A DNA stretch of 49,211 nucleotides from Bdellovibrionales bacterium (GTDB lineage: Bacteria; Bdellovibrionota; Bdellovibrionia; Bdellovibrionales; JAMPXM01): the NCBI GenBank assembly GCA_005808505.1, contig SYLX01000135.1, forward strand, positions 1 to 49,211, read 5' to 3'. The number at the start of each line of letters is the position of its first letter. Position 1 is the stretch's first letter. Below are positions 41,489 through 49,211 of the stretch, piece after piece. The notes under the pieces are model-generated. The model had not been told where the DNA came from, ran no database searches, and was given only the letters and a program-made list of their open reading frames with translations. The translations under genes and the position numbers were made by a program.

Positions 41489-43588
41489 TCAGTTCTTGGT
41501 TTTCTTCTGGGCTTCAGGAGCCGCAGGCGTCACGCTACCTGCATCCGTCAGAACGATGCCACGTTGAAGCGCAAGCAAGTCAGCGGCTACCGAAACGGCT
41601 TCTTGGATGTCCGCGCGTTTTGCGTACTCAGCCGCTTTTTCTTCTTTCGACTGATTCTTCTTCTGATCCGCTTCGCCTTTTTTCTTCTCGGTGTCTTTCA
41701 AGCTTTCAGAGAGCTTGATGACCTTGCCCTTCTCTTTTGCCTTTTTGAGCTCTTCCGTGACCTTCGTGAACTCCGCGTTCTTCGCTACGCGAGCTTCCGA
41801 ACGGGATTTCAACTGAGCCACAACAGGCTGCTCGATTTTCTTCCAAGCGCCTGTTCCCGAGGTTACGAAAGCATCTTGCGAGATGAACGAGTTGATCTTG
41901 CGCTCATTCAACGAGTAGTCGAGATGCTTTTCACCAAACTCGTTGGTTGCGTAAGGACCCGGAAGAACGATGTCGCCCTCAACACCTTTGTGCTGAGTCG
42001 AGAAGCCACCCGGTGTAAAGAACATACCGACCGTCACCTTCACCGCACCGAGACCGGGCGGGAGCGGAACAACCGACTGGACACTTCCTTTACCGAAGGT
42101 GTGATCACCACCAACGATGACCGCACGATTGTAGTCTTTCAAAGTGCCGGCAACGATCTCCGAAGCCGAAGCCGAGATACGGCTCGTGAGAACAACCATC
42201 GGGCCATCCCAATCAACCGCGGGATCGCGATCGTCCAAAGCCATCTCGCCTTGGCCAGGATCACGTGCCGACTGCTTCACCACGTTTCCGACTTTAAAGA
42301 AGAGACCTGCAATTTTGACAGCGTCATCAAGTGATCCGCCGCCGTTTTGCGACAGATCGAGAACAAGCGCATCAGCGGCTTCGGCCTTTGCCTTCTTGAG
42401 AAGCTGCTTCATGTCTTGGGCACTGGAACGTCCACCGCGTTTTGCGTCCGCGTAGAAAGAAGGGAGATTCAAGATCGCGATCTTCTTCTTTTCTCCGTTC
42501 ACGTCTTTTTCGATGTAGCTGAGAGCTGCCGCATCGTCTTCAAGCTTGATCTTGTCGCGCACGAGATCAACGAAGAAGCGCTCAGGCGCTCCGTCCGTTT
42601 TCTTGCGCAAGATCTGCAAGCGGACTTTCGTGCCCTTAGGACCACGGATGCGACGAACGACGTCTTTCAATTCCATCTCGACAACGTTTTCCATCGGGCC
42701 GATGTCGCTCCCCGATTTGAACTGTCCAACCGCGACGATTTTGTCTTGAGGCTGAAGCATGTTCGATGCACGAGCGCTTCCGCCTTCGATGAGCTGCTCG
42801 ATCGTCGTGAAACCATCTTGCGAGCTAAGCGTCGCGCCGATGCCTTCAAGCGAGAGGCTCATTTGGATTTCGAAGTCTTCGAGCATTTCGCGCGAGAAGT
42901 AGCTCGAGTGCGGGTCAAGAGCCCGACCGAAAGAATCGAGATAATTCGAGTAAAGGTCTTCTTTCGTCGTATCTTTCACGCGTTTAACAACGCGCTCATA
43001 GTTCCGGATCACTTGCTCTTGCGCTTCGGGCTGTTTCATTCCCGTTGCGATGTAGTTCGAGATTTGGAACTGAAGATACTTCGCATGGAAGGCGTCGGCT
43101 TCACCGCGGTTCTTCGGATACTGGCGCTGATCTGGATCAAGCAACAGCTCCGTCTTATTGTCGAACTTCCACTTCTTATCGCTTAGAGTTTTCTTCGCGA
43201 AGTCCGCGCGCTCTTGCACGCGCTTGAGGTAGAGTTCTTGAACTTTATCGAGCGTTGCGCAGTTTTCATCCTTGAGCTGCGCGAAGAGGCCCTTCATGTC
43301 CTTCTTCACTTGAGCAATATCGCTGTCGAGAAGATAGATCTTTGCGGCATCCAAACGCTTTGTGTATTGGTCGATCGTGCGCGCTTCAACTTCAGGCGAT
43401 GCATCTTTGAAGTTGATGTGCTGGCTGAGGAAGACCTTTTGGATCTTGTCGATGTTGCGGCAGTTGAGCAGGGGTGTTTGAGGAGCCGCGTTCGCCGCCT
43501 GTGGTGTAACCCACGCGCCCATTGACAGCGCCAGCGTGAATGCGAAGCCCGAAAACACATGCCGAAGTTGATGAGCATTCTGAGCCAT
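41489..43588 (-). CDS. prc: carboxy-terminal processing protease (tail-specific, S41)
   Basis: This 699-residue protein starts at the ATG at 43588 (AAAGG 7 bases upstream), with a signal peptide ending A-A-N-A-A. It is a periplasmic serine protease that trims C-termini and degrades peptidoglycan-enzyme partners. The PDZ region is at about 240-345 (G-I-G-A-T-L and L-Q-P-Q-D-K-I-V-A-V). The catalytic dyad is Ser474 in S-A-S-A-S-E and Lys500 in T-F-G-K-G-S-V-Q, one residue further apart than in E. coli Prc. L-D-L-S-Q-N-G-G-G-S-L is also typical. The N-terminal and Lys/Glu-rich C-terminal domains match the long Prc/Tsp form rather than short CtpA. Confidence 0.95.
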   Translation of the reverse strand: MAQNAHQLRHVFSGFAFTLALSMGAWVTPQAANAAPQTPLLNCRNIDKIQKVFLSQHINFKDASPEVEARTIDQYTKRLDAAKIYLLDSDIAQVKKDMKGLFAQLKDENCATLDKVQELYLKRVQERADFAKKTLSDKKWKFDNKTELLLDPDQRQYPKNRGEADAFHAKYLQFQISNYIATGMKQPEAQEQVIRNYERVVKRVKDTTKEDLYSNYLDSFGRALDPHSSYFSREMLEDFEIQMSLSLEGIGATLSSQDGFTTIEQLIEGGSARASNMLQPQDKIVAVGQFKSGSDIGPMENVVEMELKDVVRRIRGPKGTKVRLQILRKKTDGAPERFFVDLVRDKIKLEDDAAALSYIEKDVNGEKKKIAILNLPSFYADAKRGGRSSAQDMKQLLKKAKAEAADALVLDLSQNGGGSLDDAVKIAGLFFKVGNVVKQSARDPGQGEMALDDRDPAVDWDGPMVVLTSRISASASEIVAGTLKDYNRAVIVGGDHTFGKGSVQSVVPLPPGLGAVKVTVGMFFTPGGFSTQHKGVEGDIVLPGPYATNEFGEKHLDYSLNERKINSFISQDAFVTSGTGAWKKIEQPVVAQLKSRSEARVAKNAEFTKVTEELKKAKEKGKVIKLSESLKDTEKKKGEADQKKNQSKEEKAAEYAKRADIQEAVSVAADLLALQRGIVLTDAGSVTPAAPEAQKKTKN

Positions 43589-43806
43589 GCGTAACCTTTC
43601 GAGTCTTGTCCGTTTCGAAAAGGATATCACACACACAGATAAACTCATGACCAGGATTTCTGTCGCTAGGTCCTGCCGCATTGCCTCCGAATCGAGTGGA
43701 CTTTTGACACCTGTCGCATCCCGATTCGCTCATACAATTTGACGCATTCCGCTTTGCTGATCGCGGCCGAAAGACACGGCTTTAGAGGGAAGCTGAGTCT
43801 AATGAT

Positions 43807-44766
43807 TTAAGGGATCAGAGTCAGTTGCTCGATAGCGCCAAGGTCCTGACCCTTCGCACAAAGAGTGGCTTCCGTACGATCTTGATACACTTCCCACTTC
43901 ACGAACCGCCCTGCTTGGGTCTCGATCACAAAGAAGGACATTTCAGGGTAATCGGCCTTGAGGGCCGTCATCTCTTCAACGATGAGCTCGATATTATGAG
44001 GATCGTCATCTGACATTCCGAAGCGGTGATGAGGGTTGTTTCCGTAAAGCTCAATCGCTCGTTCAACCGATGCGCGAATCGCCGCCTTCTTCAAAGCGGC
44101 AACGCTTTGTACGAGATTCTCATCACCCAAACCACGCCGCACTTTCAAGTTCGTTACCGGATAGACGCTGAGATAATTGGGCTCGTAAGGAAGGAACTTT
44201 CTCTCAACGAATAGCTTTACGCCTTCCTGAATTGTTTCGGGTGCATGACCGCGAGCCGTGATCAACGAAACAGGGCGTCGATTCAAAGTCGCGTGGTAGA
44301 AGCACGACCATGAAGGACCTTTCCACTGAAAGTCGGGATAACCAAGAGCCGCCGCGAGATCTTGAACGAAGATCTGCCGCTTTCCTACGAGACGTTCGAC
44401 GAGCGTGATTTCTTGATCGCGGAAATGACGGAAAGTTCCCGTGCGATCACAAAGGTCGATTTTGTATTCCGCGTACGGACCCTGTTTACCGACATGACGA
44501 TGAACTTGCGCAAACTCGCCGCTCGAGAGCCGAACTTCTTCACCCGTTTCCTTATGAAAAATGAAAGCCGGAGTTGAGAGAAACGCGACGTTATCGTCGA
44601 AGTCGAAGAAGTAGAAGCTCCGGCCGCCCTTATGCGCATTCCGGTCTTGAACAATTTCGCGTTCAATCGGCAATTCTAGCTGACCTTTCTCCGGCACTGG
44701 AGGCAGGTGTCGATCGCCTAAATCAGCTTTCAACTCGGTCAGCGGTTTATTGGAACGCACGGACAT
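43807..44766 (-). CDS. HAD-superfamily-like protein
   Basis: This 319-residue protein has GAAGG 8 bases before the ATG. Haloacid-dehalogenase motifs are present: F-D-F-D-D-N (D55 and D57, the DxD nucleophile pair), L-I-T-A-R-G (motif II Thr/Ser), and M-S-D-D-D-P-H-N near residue 252 (acidic motif IV). A large cap-like insertion separates motifs I and II. No signal peptide, so cytoplasmic. Substrate unknown. The N-terminal 45 residues are polar and variable. It precedes prc on the same strand with 218 bases between. Confidence 0.85.
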   Translation of the reverse strand: MSVRSNKPLTELKADLGDRHLPPVPEKGQLELPIEREIVQDRNAHKGGRSFYFFDFDDNVAFLSTPAFIFHKETGEEVRLSSGEFAQVHRHVGKQGPYAEYKIDLCDRTGTFRHFRDQEITLVERLVGKRQIFVQDLAAALGYPDFQWKGPSWSCFYHATLNRRPVSLITARGHAPETIQEGVKLFVERKFLPYEPNYLSVYPVTNLKVRRGLGDENLVQSVAALKKAAIRASVERAIELYGNNPHHRFGMSDDDPHNIELIVEEMTALKADYPEMSFFVIETQAGRFVKWEVYQDRTEATLCAKGQDLGAIEQLTLIP

Positions 44767-44868
44767 ACAACGAGCCTTCTATCACCAACGGTTTGACGCA
44801 CCATACCACATAAATCACCTGATCGGTACGCCAAACTCGTTTTCGCCCGTCGAAAGCTGGCTAAGTAT

Positions 44869-47643
44869 CTAATTAGAGCCAGCTTTTCGGTCAGCTTCTT
44901 TACGATCAGCCGCTTTTTTAACGACGGTCTTAGGGGCCGCGATCTTTTTGACTTCATCCTCTGCCGGAGCCGCTTGCTTCTTCGCTTTTTTCACGGCTTT
45001 TTTCGCGGGAGCTTTTTTAGCGGGCGCTTTCTTAGCCTTTGCTGCCGCGGCCTGGGGCGACTCACCCATCTTTTGCTCAAGAAGCTTCAACGCCATCTCG
45101 AGTGTCAGATCTTCGGTCTTCACATCGTCAGGGACGGAAACGTTCACTTTCCCGTACTTAATGTAAGGGCCGTATTTGCCACTAAAGACCTGAACCGGGT
45201 CTTCGCTGCCTTCAACTTTGCCAAGTTCTTTGATTGGCGCTGCACGACCGCGTCCCGTCTTCGGTTTTGCGAGAATCTCAAGCGCTCGTTCAAGCTCAAC
45301 CGTAAACAAGTTATCGGTCTTCGGAATTGAGCGGAAGTCTCCATCATGAACGATATAAGGCCCGAATCGTCCGAGACCTGCTTTGATGTCTTTTCCTGTT
45401 CCCGGGTGAGTTCCAAGCGTCTTCGGCAACTCAAGGAGCTGAATGGCTTGCTCAATTTTGCAAGCATCGGGCTCCATTCCCGCCGGAAGTGAAACACGCT
45501 TCGGCTTTGCGTTCTCGTCGGTTGCATCTCCGAGCTGCACGTAAGGTCCATAACGACCCGTGAGAACGTAAATCGGCTCACCTGAAGTCGGATGTTTGCC
45601 GAGTGCATCGGAGCCATTGATCTTCTGGTCGATGAGTTTGTTTGCGATCTCGCGCGTGATGTCCGCAGGCGCTTGAGCCTCCGGCAACGACGCGCAAACT
45701 TCACCTTCACCGTCTTTGCGGCAAACGTAAGCGCCGTAACGCCCAACGCGGAAGTCGAGATCCTCCAAGCCGAGAAGTTTGATAGATCGCGCCTCGTCTG
45801 GATCGATCTTTTTTTCTTGGGCCTCAACTTGCGTCTTCAATCCAGCTTGGGCTTTGTCGCCGAAGTAGATTTGCTTCAAATAGTTCAAGTGATTGAGATC
45901 ACCACCCGCGATGTCATCGAGCGATCGCTCCATCTCGCTTGTGAAGCCGAGATCGACGAACTGCGGAAGATGCTTCATCAAAAGCTTCGCTACCACCATC
46001 GCGGTGAACGTGGGCGCAAGAGCGTTGCCCATCTTCTTCACGTAACCGCGGTCGATGATCGTGCCGATGATCGAAGCGTACGTCGAAGGACGACCGATCC
46101 CCTCTTTTTCCATCGTCTGGACGAGGCTTGCTTCCGTAAAGCGAGCCGGAGGTTTTGTTTCGTGCTCGGTCGTCGTGATCTCGTGGCAAAGAACGCTATC
46201 GCCGACCTTCAAGTTCGGCAGACGCACTTCTTTTTCTTCGAGAGCTGCGTTCTCGTCGTCACTTCCTTCGACGTAGGCGCGAAGGAATCCGGGAAACTCA
46301 ATCGTCATCCCGCTTGCCGAGAAAATCGCTTGCCCCGCTTCGAAGCGAACCGAGACTTGCTTTTGACGGCTGTTCACCATCTGGCTCGCCATCGTGCGCT
46401 TCCAGATCAAATCGTAGAGACGAAGTTGAATACCGCTTAAGCCCGTTTCTTCAGGCGTGGGGAACTCGGTTCCCGCCGGACGAATCGCTTCGTGGGCTTC
46501 TTGAGCGCCCTTTACTTTTTTGCCTTCGTACGTACGCGGAGCTTCCGGCAGATAGTCTTTACCGTAGAGCTTTACGATGCGCTCGCGCGCAGCCGTCAAT
46601 GCTTGCTGCGAGAGGAAAGTCGAATCGGTACGCATGTAAGTGATGAAACCTTGTTCGTACAAACTCTGCGCGACTTGCATCGCTTCGCGCGCCGACAAAC
46701 CAAGCTTTCGGTTGGCTTCCTGCTGAAGCGTCGAAGTGATGAACGGAGCCGGAGGTTTTCTCGAGACAGGTTTTTCTTCCGCCTCTACAACCTTCCATGA
46801 CTTGCCGCTGATCTCCGATTTTACAGCTTGCGCCGCTTGACCGTCAGTGAGGTGAAAGACTTCTCCAACTTTGTCTTTTAGAAGCTGACCCGTTTCGGAG
46901 TCGAAGTCTTTACCAGTCGCAACGCGCTTTCCTTTATAGGAGAGCAAACGTGAGTTGAACTTCGTTGCGTCTTTTTCATTCTCTGCTTCCACGCCCCAGT
47001 AAATCGAGCGACGGAAACGCAAACGCTCATGCTCGCGTTCGACAATCAGTCGAACCGCGACGGATTGAACGCGACCTGCGGACAAACCGTAGGCGACCTT
47101 CTTCCAGATGAGAGGAGAAATCGTGTAACCCACCAAACGGTCGAGAATGCGGCGAGCTTCTTGAGCGTGCACAAGATTGGTGTCGATCGTGCGCTGCTCT
47201 TTCAAAGCGTCGAGAATGGCTTCCTTCGTGATCTCGTTAAAGACCATTCGACGGAAGGGAACTTTCGGCTTCAAAGCTTCCACTAAGTGCCAGCTGATCG
47301 ACTCTCCTTCACGGTCTTCGTCGGTCGCGAGAATCAGTTCGTCAGCCTCTTCAAGTCTGTCTTTGAGCGCCTTGATCACTTTCGTTTTGTTCTTGGGAAC
47401 CGTGTAGATCGGCTCGAAGTCGTGATCAACGTCCACACCGAGCGTTGCCCAAGGCTGCTTCTTGAATTTCTCAGGAATGTCTTTTGCGGACTGAGGCAAA
47501 TCGCGAATGTGACCCATGCAAGATTCCACGACGTAATCTTTGCCGAGGAATTTGCGGATCGTCTTCGCTTTGGTGGGCGACTCCACCACCACGAGCTTTA
47601 TGCCAGTCGCCTCTTTATTCGCCGTCTTAGCTGCCTTCGCCAT
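44869..47643 (-). CDS. topA: DNA topoisomerase I
   Basis: This 924-residue protein starts at ATG 47643 (GTG 47649 also possible). It relaxes negatively supercoiled DNA. The Toprim domain has E21 and A-T-D-E-D-R-E-G-E (D108, D110). The catalytic Tyr336 is in F-I-T-Y-M-R-T-D-S. The C-terminus carries repeated topo_C_Rpt modules (G-R-Y-G-A-Y-V, G-R-Y-G-P-Y-V-Q-L, G-R-F-G-P-Y-I, G-K-Y-G-P-Y-I-K) instead of the four-Cys zinc fingers of E. coli TopA. It ends in a Lys/Ala-rich histone H1-like tail (K-K-A-P-A-K-K-A-P-A-K-K-A-V-K-K) of about 60 residues. Such tails, as in mycobacterial TopA, aid processivity. Confidence 0.97.
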   Translation of the reverse strand: MAKAAKTANKEATGIKLVVVESPTKAKTIRKFLGKDYVVESCMGHIRDLPQSAKDIPEKFKKQPWATLGVDVDHDFEPIYTVPKNKTKVIKALKDRLEEADELILATDEDREGESISWHLVEALKPKVPFRRMVFNEITKEAILDALKEQRTIDTNLVHAQEARRILDRLVGYTISPLIWKKVAYGLSAGRVQSVAVRLIVEREHERLRFRRSIYWGVEAENEKDATKFNSRLLSYKGKRVATGKDFDSETGQLLKDKVGEVFHLTDGQAAQAVKSEISGKSWKVVEAEEKPVSRKPPAPFITSTLQQEANRKLGLSAREAMQVAQSLYEQGFITYMRTDSTFLSQQALTAARERIVKLYGKDYLPEAPRTYEGKKVKGAQEAHEAIRPAGTEFPTPEETGLSGIQLRLYDLIWKRTMASQMVNSRQKQVSVRFEAGQAIFSASGMTIEFPGFLRAYVEGSDDENAALEEKEVRLPNLKVGDSVLCHEITTTEHETKPPARFTEASLVQTMEKEGIGRPSTYASIIGTIIDRGYVKKMGNALAPTFTAMVVAKLLMKHLPQFVDLGFTSEMERSLDDIAGGDLNHLNYLKQIYFGDKAQAGLKTQVEAQEKKIDPDEARSIKLLGLEDLDFRVGRYGAYVCRKDGEGEVCASLPEAQAPADITREIANKLIDQKINGSDALGKHPTSGEPIYVLTGRYGPYVQLGDATDENAKPKRVSLPAGMEPDACKIEQAIQLLELPKTLGTHPGTGKDIKAGLGRFGPYIVHDGDFRSIPKTDNLFTVELERALEILAKPKTGRGRAAPIKELGKVEGSEDPVQVFSGKYGPYIKYGKVNVSVPDDVKTEDLTLEMALKLLEQKMGESPQAAAAKAKKAPAKKAPAKKAVKKAKKQAAPAEDEVKKIAAPKTVVKKAADRKEADRKAGSN

Positions 47644-47980
47644 TCGCACTTTCTGTTCTCAGGAGAAACTAAGCCCTTTCGGGCTCGCGCCTTCCGCCTG
47701 CGTGAACATACATATAGATATCAGAGTTGGATGACCGCGCCTGGACCTTGGTCGCGGTGTCCGAAAGTTTTCGGGACCGAAATCTCCCGACTAAGAAAGG
47801 TGTGACGAACCGCAAGAAGTCCAAACGCGCCAAAATTAAAATGAGACTATCTGAGTAGTGATGCAAGTGGAAATTTTTGACGCGGCATATTTGAACTCGA
47901 CAAACCAATGCAAGTTTTTTCGGCGATGGACCTAAACTGCATCGAGAATCACCTCACTTTTTCGCCGAGATCGAAAGCTT
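47644..47980. other. 337-base divergent intergenic region
   Basis: It lies between topA and the HAD-IIB gene. Frames of 60-80 codons here look spurious. A GC-rich stem (ACCGCG/CGCGGT, near 47733-47757) and a short CCGAAA/TTTCGG stem (47760-47773) are visible. Both promoters should be here, but neither was recognised. Confidence 0.4.
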
Positions 47981-48763
47981 ATGAAGCCGCTAAAAGATTT
48001 CTCTTCGACTAACGTCCAGTATCTCTTTACCGACATCGACGACACGCTCACCGATCACGGACAACTCAAAGCTCATGCTTACCAAGCGCTTTGGGATTTG
48101 CGCGCGGAGGGAATCGAGATTATTCCCGTCACCGGTCGCCCCGCAGGTTGGTGTGAGATGATCGCGCGCTTCTGGCCGGTTCATGGAGTCGTGGGAGAAA
48201 ACGGCGGCTTCTACTTCCGCTATCACGATAAAAAGATGGATCGTCACTTCGTCTTCGACGAGAAAACTCGCGAGGCAAATCGCGCCAAGCTTGAGCTTAT
48301 TCGTCGCGATGTTCTCAAAGAAGTATCCGGCTGCGCGATCGCGAGCGATCAGTTCTCACGCCTCATGGATCTCGCCGTCGACTTCGCCGAAGACGTTGGC
48401 CCGCTCGCAGAAAAAGACATCGACAAAATTGTGGCAATCTTTTCGCGTCACGGAGCTCAAGCGAAAGTCAGTTCCATTCACGTCAACGGCTGGTTCGGAA
48501 CTTACGACAAACTTTCGATGTGCAAAGAGTACGCGAAGCGCGAGCTGGGCCTTGATCTCGAAACAAATAATGAGCGTTTCGCTTTCAGCGGCGACTCACC
48601 GAATGACGAGCCAATGTTCGCGTTCTTCCGCAACTCTTTCGCCGTAGCGAACATCACGAACTTCATTTCTCGCCTTCAGCACAAACCTGCGTTTGTGAGC
48701 GAAAAAGAAGGCGGCGAAGGCTTCGTAGAGATTGCCGCGCGACTTATGAGTTCGCGCAAATAA
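47981..48763 (+). CDS. HAD-IIB family phosphatase
   Basis: This 260-residue protein has motif I F-T-D-I-D-D-T-L-T (D18, D20) and motif II V-T-G-R-P-A-G-W. G-V-V-G-E-N-G is typical of the Cof/sucrose-phosphate- and mannosyl-3-phosphoglycerate-phosphatase class. The conserved C-terminal F-S-G-D-S-P-N-D-E-P-M-F supplies the metal-binding Asp pair and the Asn. The cap is type C2B. The substrate is a sugar or other small phosphate, not identifiable. The ribosome-binding site is weak. Confidence 0.93.
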   Translation: MKPLKDFSSTNVQYLFTDIDDTLTDHGQLKAHAYQALWDLRAEGIEIIPVTGRPAGWCEMIARFWPVHGVVGENGGFYFRYHDKKMDRHFVFDEKTREANRAKLELIRRDVLKEVSGCAIASDQFSRLMDLAVDFAEDVGPLAEKDIDKIVAIFSRHGAQAKVSSIHVNGWFGTYDKLSMCKEYAKRELGLDLETNNERFAFSGDSPNDEPMFAFFRNSFAVANITNFISRLQHKPAFVSEKEGGEGFVEIAARLMSSRK

Positions 48764-48791
48764 AAAGGGCCTCAGTTTCCTGAGGCCCTTT
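48764..48791. terminator. bidirectional rho-independent terminator
   Basis: AAAGGGCCTCAG/CTGAGGCCCTTT is a perfect 12-base stem with a TTTC loop, directly after the HAD-IIB stop and 6 bases from the converging gene's stop. Confidence 0.9.
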
Positions 48792-48797
48792 CCATCG

Positions 48798-49211
48798 TTA
48801 CTTCTTAGCTGGAGGCTGATTTCCCAACAACGCCGCAAACGGATTGTTGAACGGAGATGCCGGCTGTCTCGGCGGTCCACCGCGGCCGCCAGCCTGCGGT
48901 CCGCCTGGGCGAGGTCCACCCTCAGGACGCGGGCCACGCGACGGGCCGGCACCAGGTCCACCTGGTCCACGCGCACCCATCGGGCGCGGGCCATCGGGCC
49001 GAGGCCCACGATTCGGGCCACCGGGACCGCCAGGGCGAGGGCCACCGGGTCCACGCTCAGGACGAGGTCCACGTTCGCCCGCAGGCGCTCCTTGCGCGCG
49101 ATTGTCGTCGCGACGAGGTGCTGCTGCTCGCTCTTTCTTCGCGTCATCGAGGATCATCGAGAGCGAAATCTGGTTCTTCTCGAGATCGACGCCAAGAACG
49201 CGCACGGTCAC
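48798..49211 (-). CDS. C-terminal part of S1-domain RNA-binding protein (Tex-like), start beyond window
   Basis: These are the last 137 codons of a longer frame that enters from the right edge. The first residues (V-T-V-R-V-L-G-V-D-L-E-K-N-Q-I-S-L-S-M) match the final strand of an S1 RNA-binding domain as found at the end of the transcription accessory factor Tex. After it comes a roughly 90-residue tail of Gly, Pro and Arg (G-P-R-P, G-G-P repeats), ending N-P-F-A-A-L-L-G-N. Such tails bind RNA and are disordered. Tex is the likeliest identity, but other S1 proteins cannot be excluded without the rest. Confidence 0.8.
   Translation of the reverse strand: MTVRVLGVDLEKNQISLSMILDDAKKERAAAPRRDDNRAQGAPAGERGPRPERGPGGPRPGGPGGPNRGPRPDGPRPMGARGPGGPGAGPSRGPRPEGGPRPGGPQAGGRGGPPRQPASPFNNPFAALLGNQPPAKK

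Noticed and set aside
42347-43186. 279-codon plus-strand frame across prc
   Set aside because: Shadow of the prc coding phase; composition is Arg/Phe/Val-rich and there are no motifs.

Overview
The window reads as chromosomal DNA of a Gram-negative bacterium, most likely a Bdellovibrionota (Bdellovibrio-like) lineage. This placement is inference. It rests on three lipoproteins with an unusual F-Q-N-C lipobox, a TIGR02147-type regulator, a secreted protein opening G-G-D-Y-V-G-N-G-G-G after its signal peptide, and an elongation factor G of the mitochondrial/'spd' type (A-H-I-D-S-G-K-T). The genome looks compact, with short intergenic gaps, frequent stop/start overlaps and several near-perfect terminator hairpins. 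I see no rRNA, CRISPR array, insertion sequence, prophage or integrase. Nothing seen here proves a predatory lifestyle.

Layout. 1-10.7 kb is rich in exported proteins of unknown role: a large partial secreted protein with a Pro-Thr-Lys linker, a tRNA-Arg, a membrane-anchored protein, then a co-directional run of F-Q-N-C lipoprotein, RTX-repeat protein and Tat-type sulfatase, then two more lipoproteins. 10.2-12.8 kb holds a divergent unit: a small secreted protein, an intergenic region full of palindromes, a TIGR02147 regulator and a secreted HExxH protein translationally coupled to it. 12.8-21.7 kb carries TerC, a TPR protein, a methyltransferase, GlpQ, a lipoprotein cytochrome, an L,D-transpeptidase, an AP2/HNH-like protein, a response regulator and a glutathione transferase. 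22-29.2 kb carries an esterase, superoxide dismutase flanked by short tandem repeats, a FecR-domain outer-membrane protein with a HIT protein, a Tat-exported intradiol dioxygenase, PdxH, ThiL and a PilZ membrane protein.

29.2-49.2 kb is more housekeeping: a recQ-aat-slyD operon, fusA, a two-gene operon for a caspase-like secreted protein, cutA, a small membrane ORF, pyrE, an E1-alpha/E1-beta/methyltransferase operon, the periplasmic protease Prc, a HAD-like protein, topA, a HAD-IIB phosphatase and the 3' end of a Tex/S1-type gene.

The best candidates for undescribed biology are (i) the TIGR02147/secreted-protein unit with its CGAAAC-N5-GTTTCG operator pair, (ii) the secreted clan-CD-like (caspase/gingipain-type) protein and its partner, and (iii) the AP2 protein whose HNH active site appears to be lost. 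Starts were chosen from ribosome-binding sites and signal peptides. Functional statements come from motif recognition only; no database search was run.
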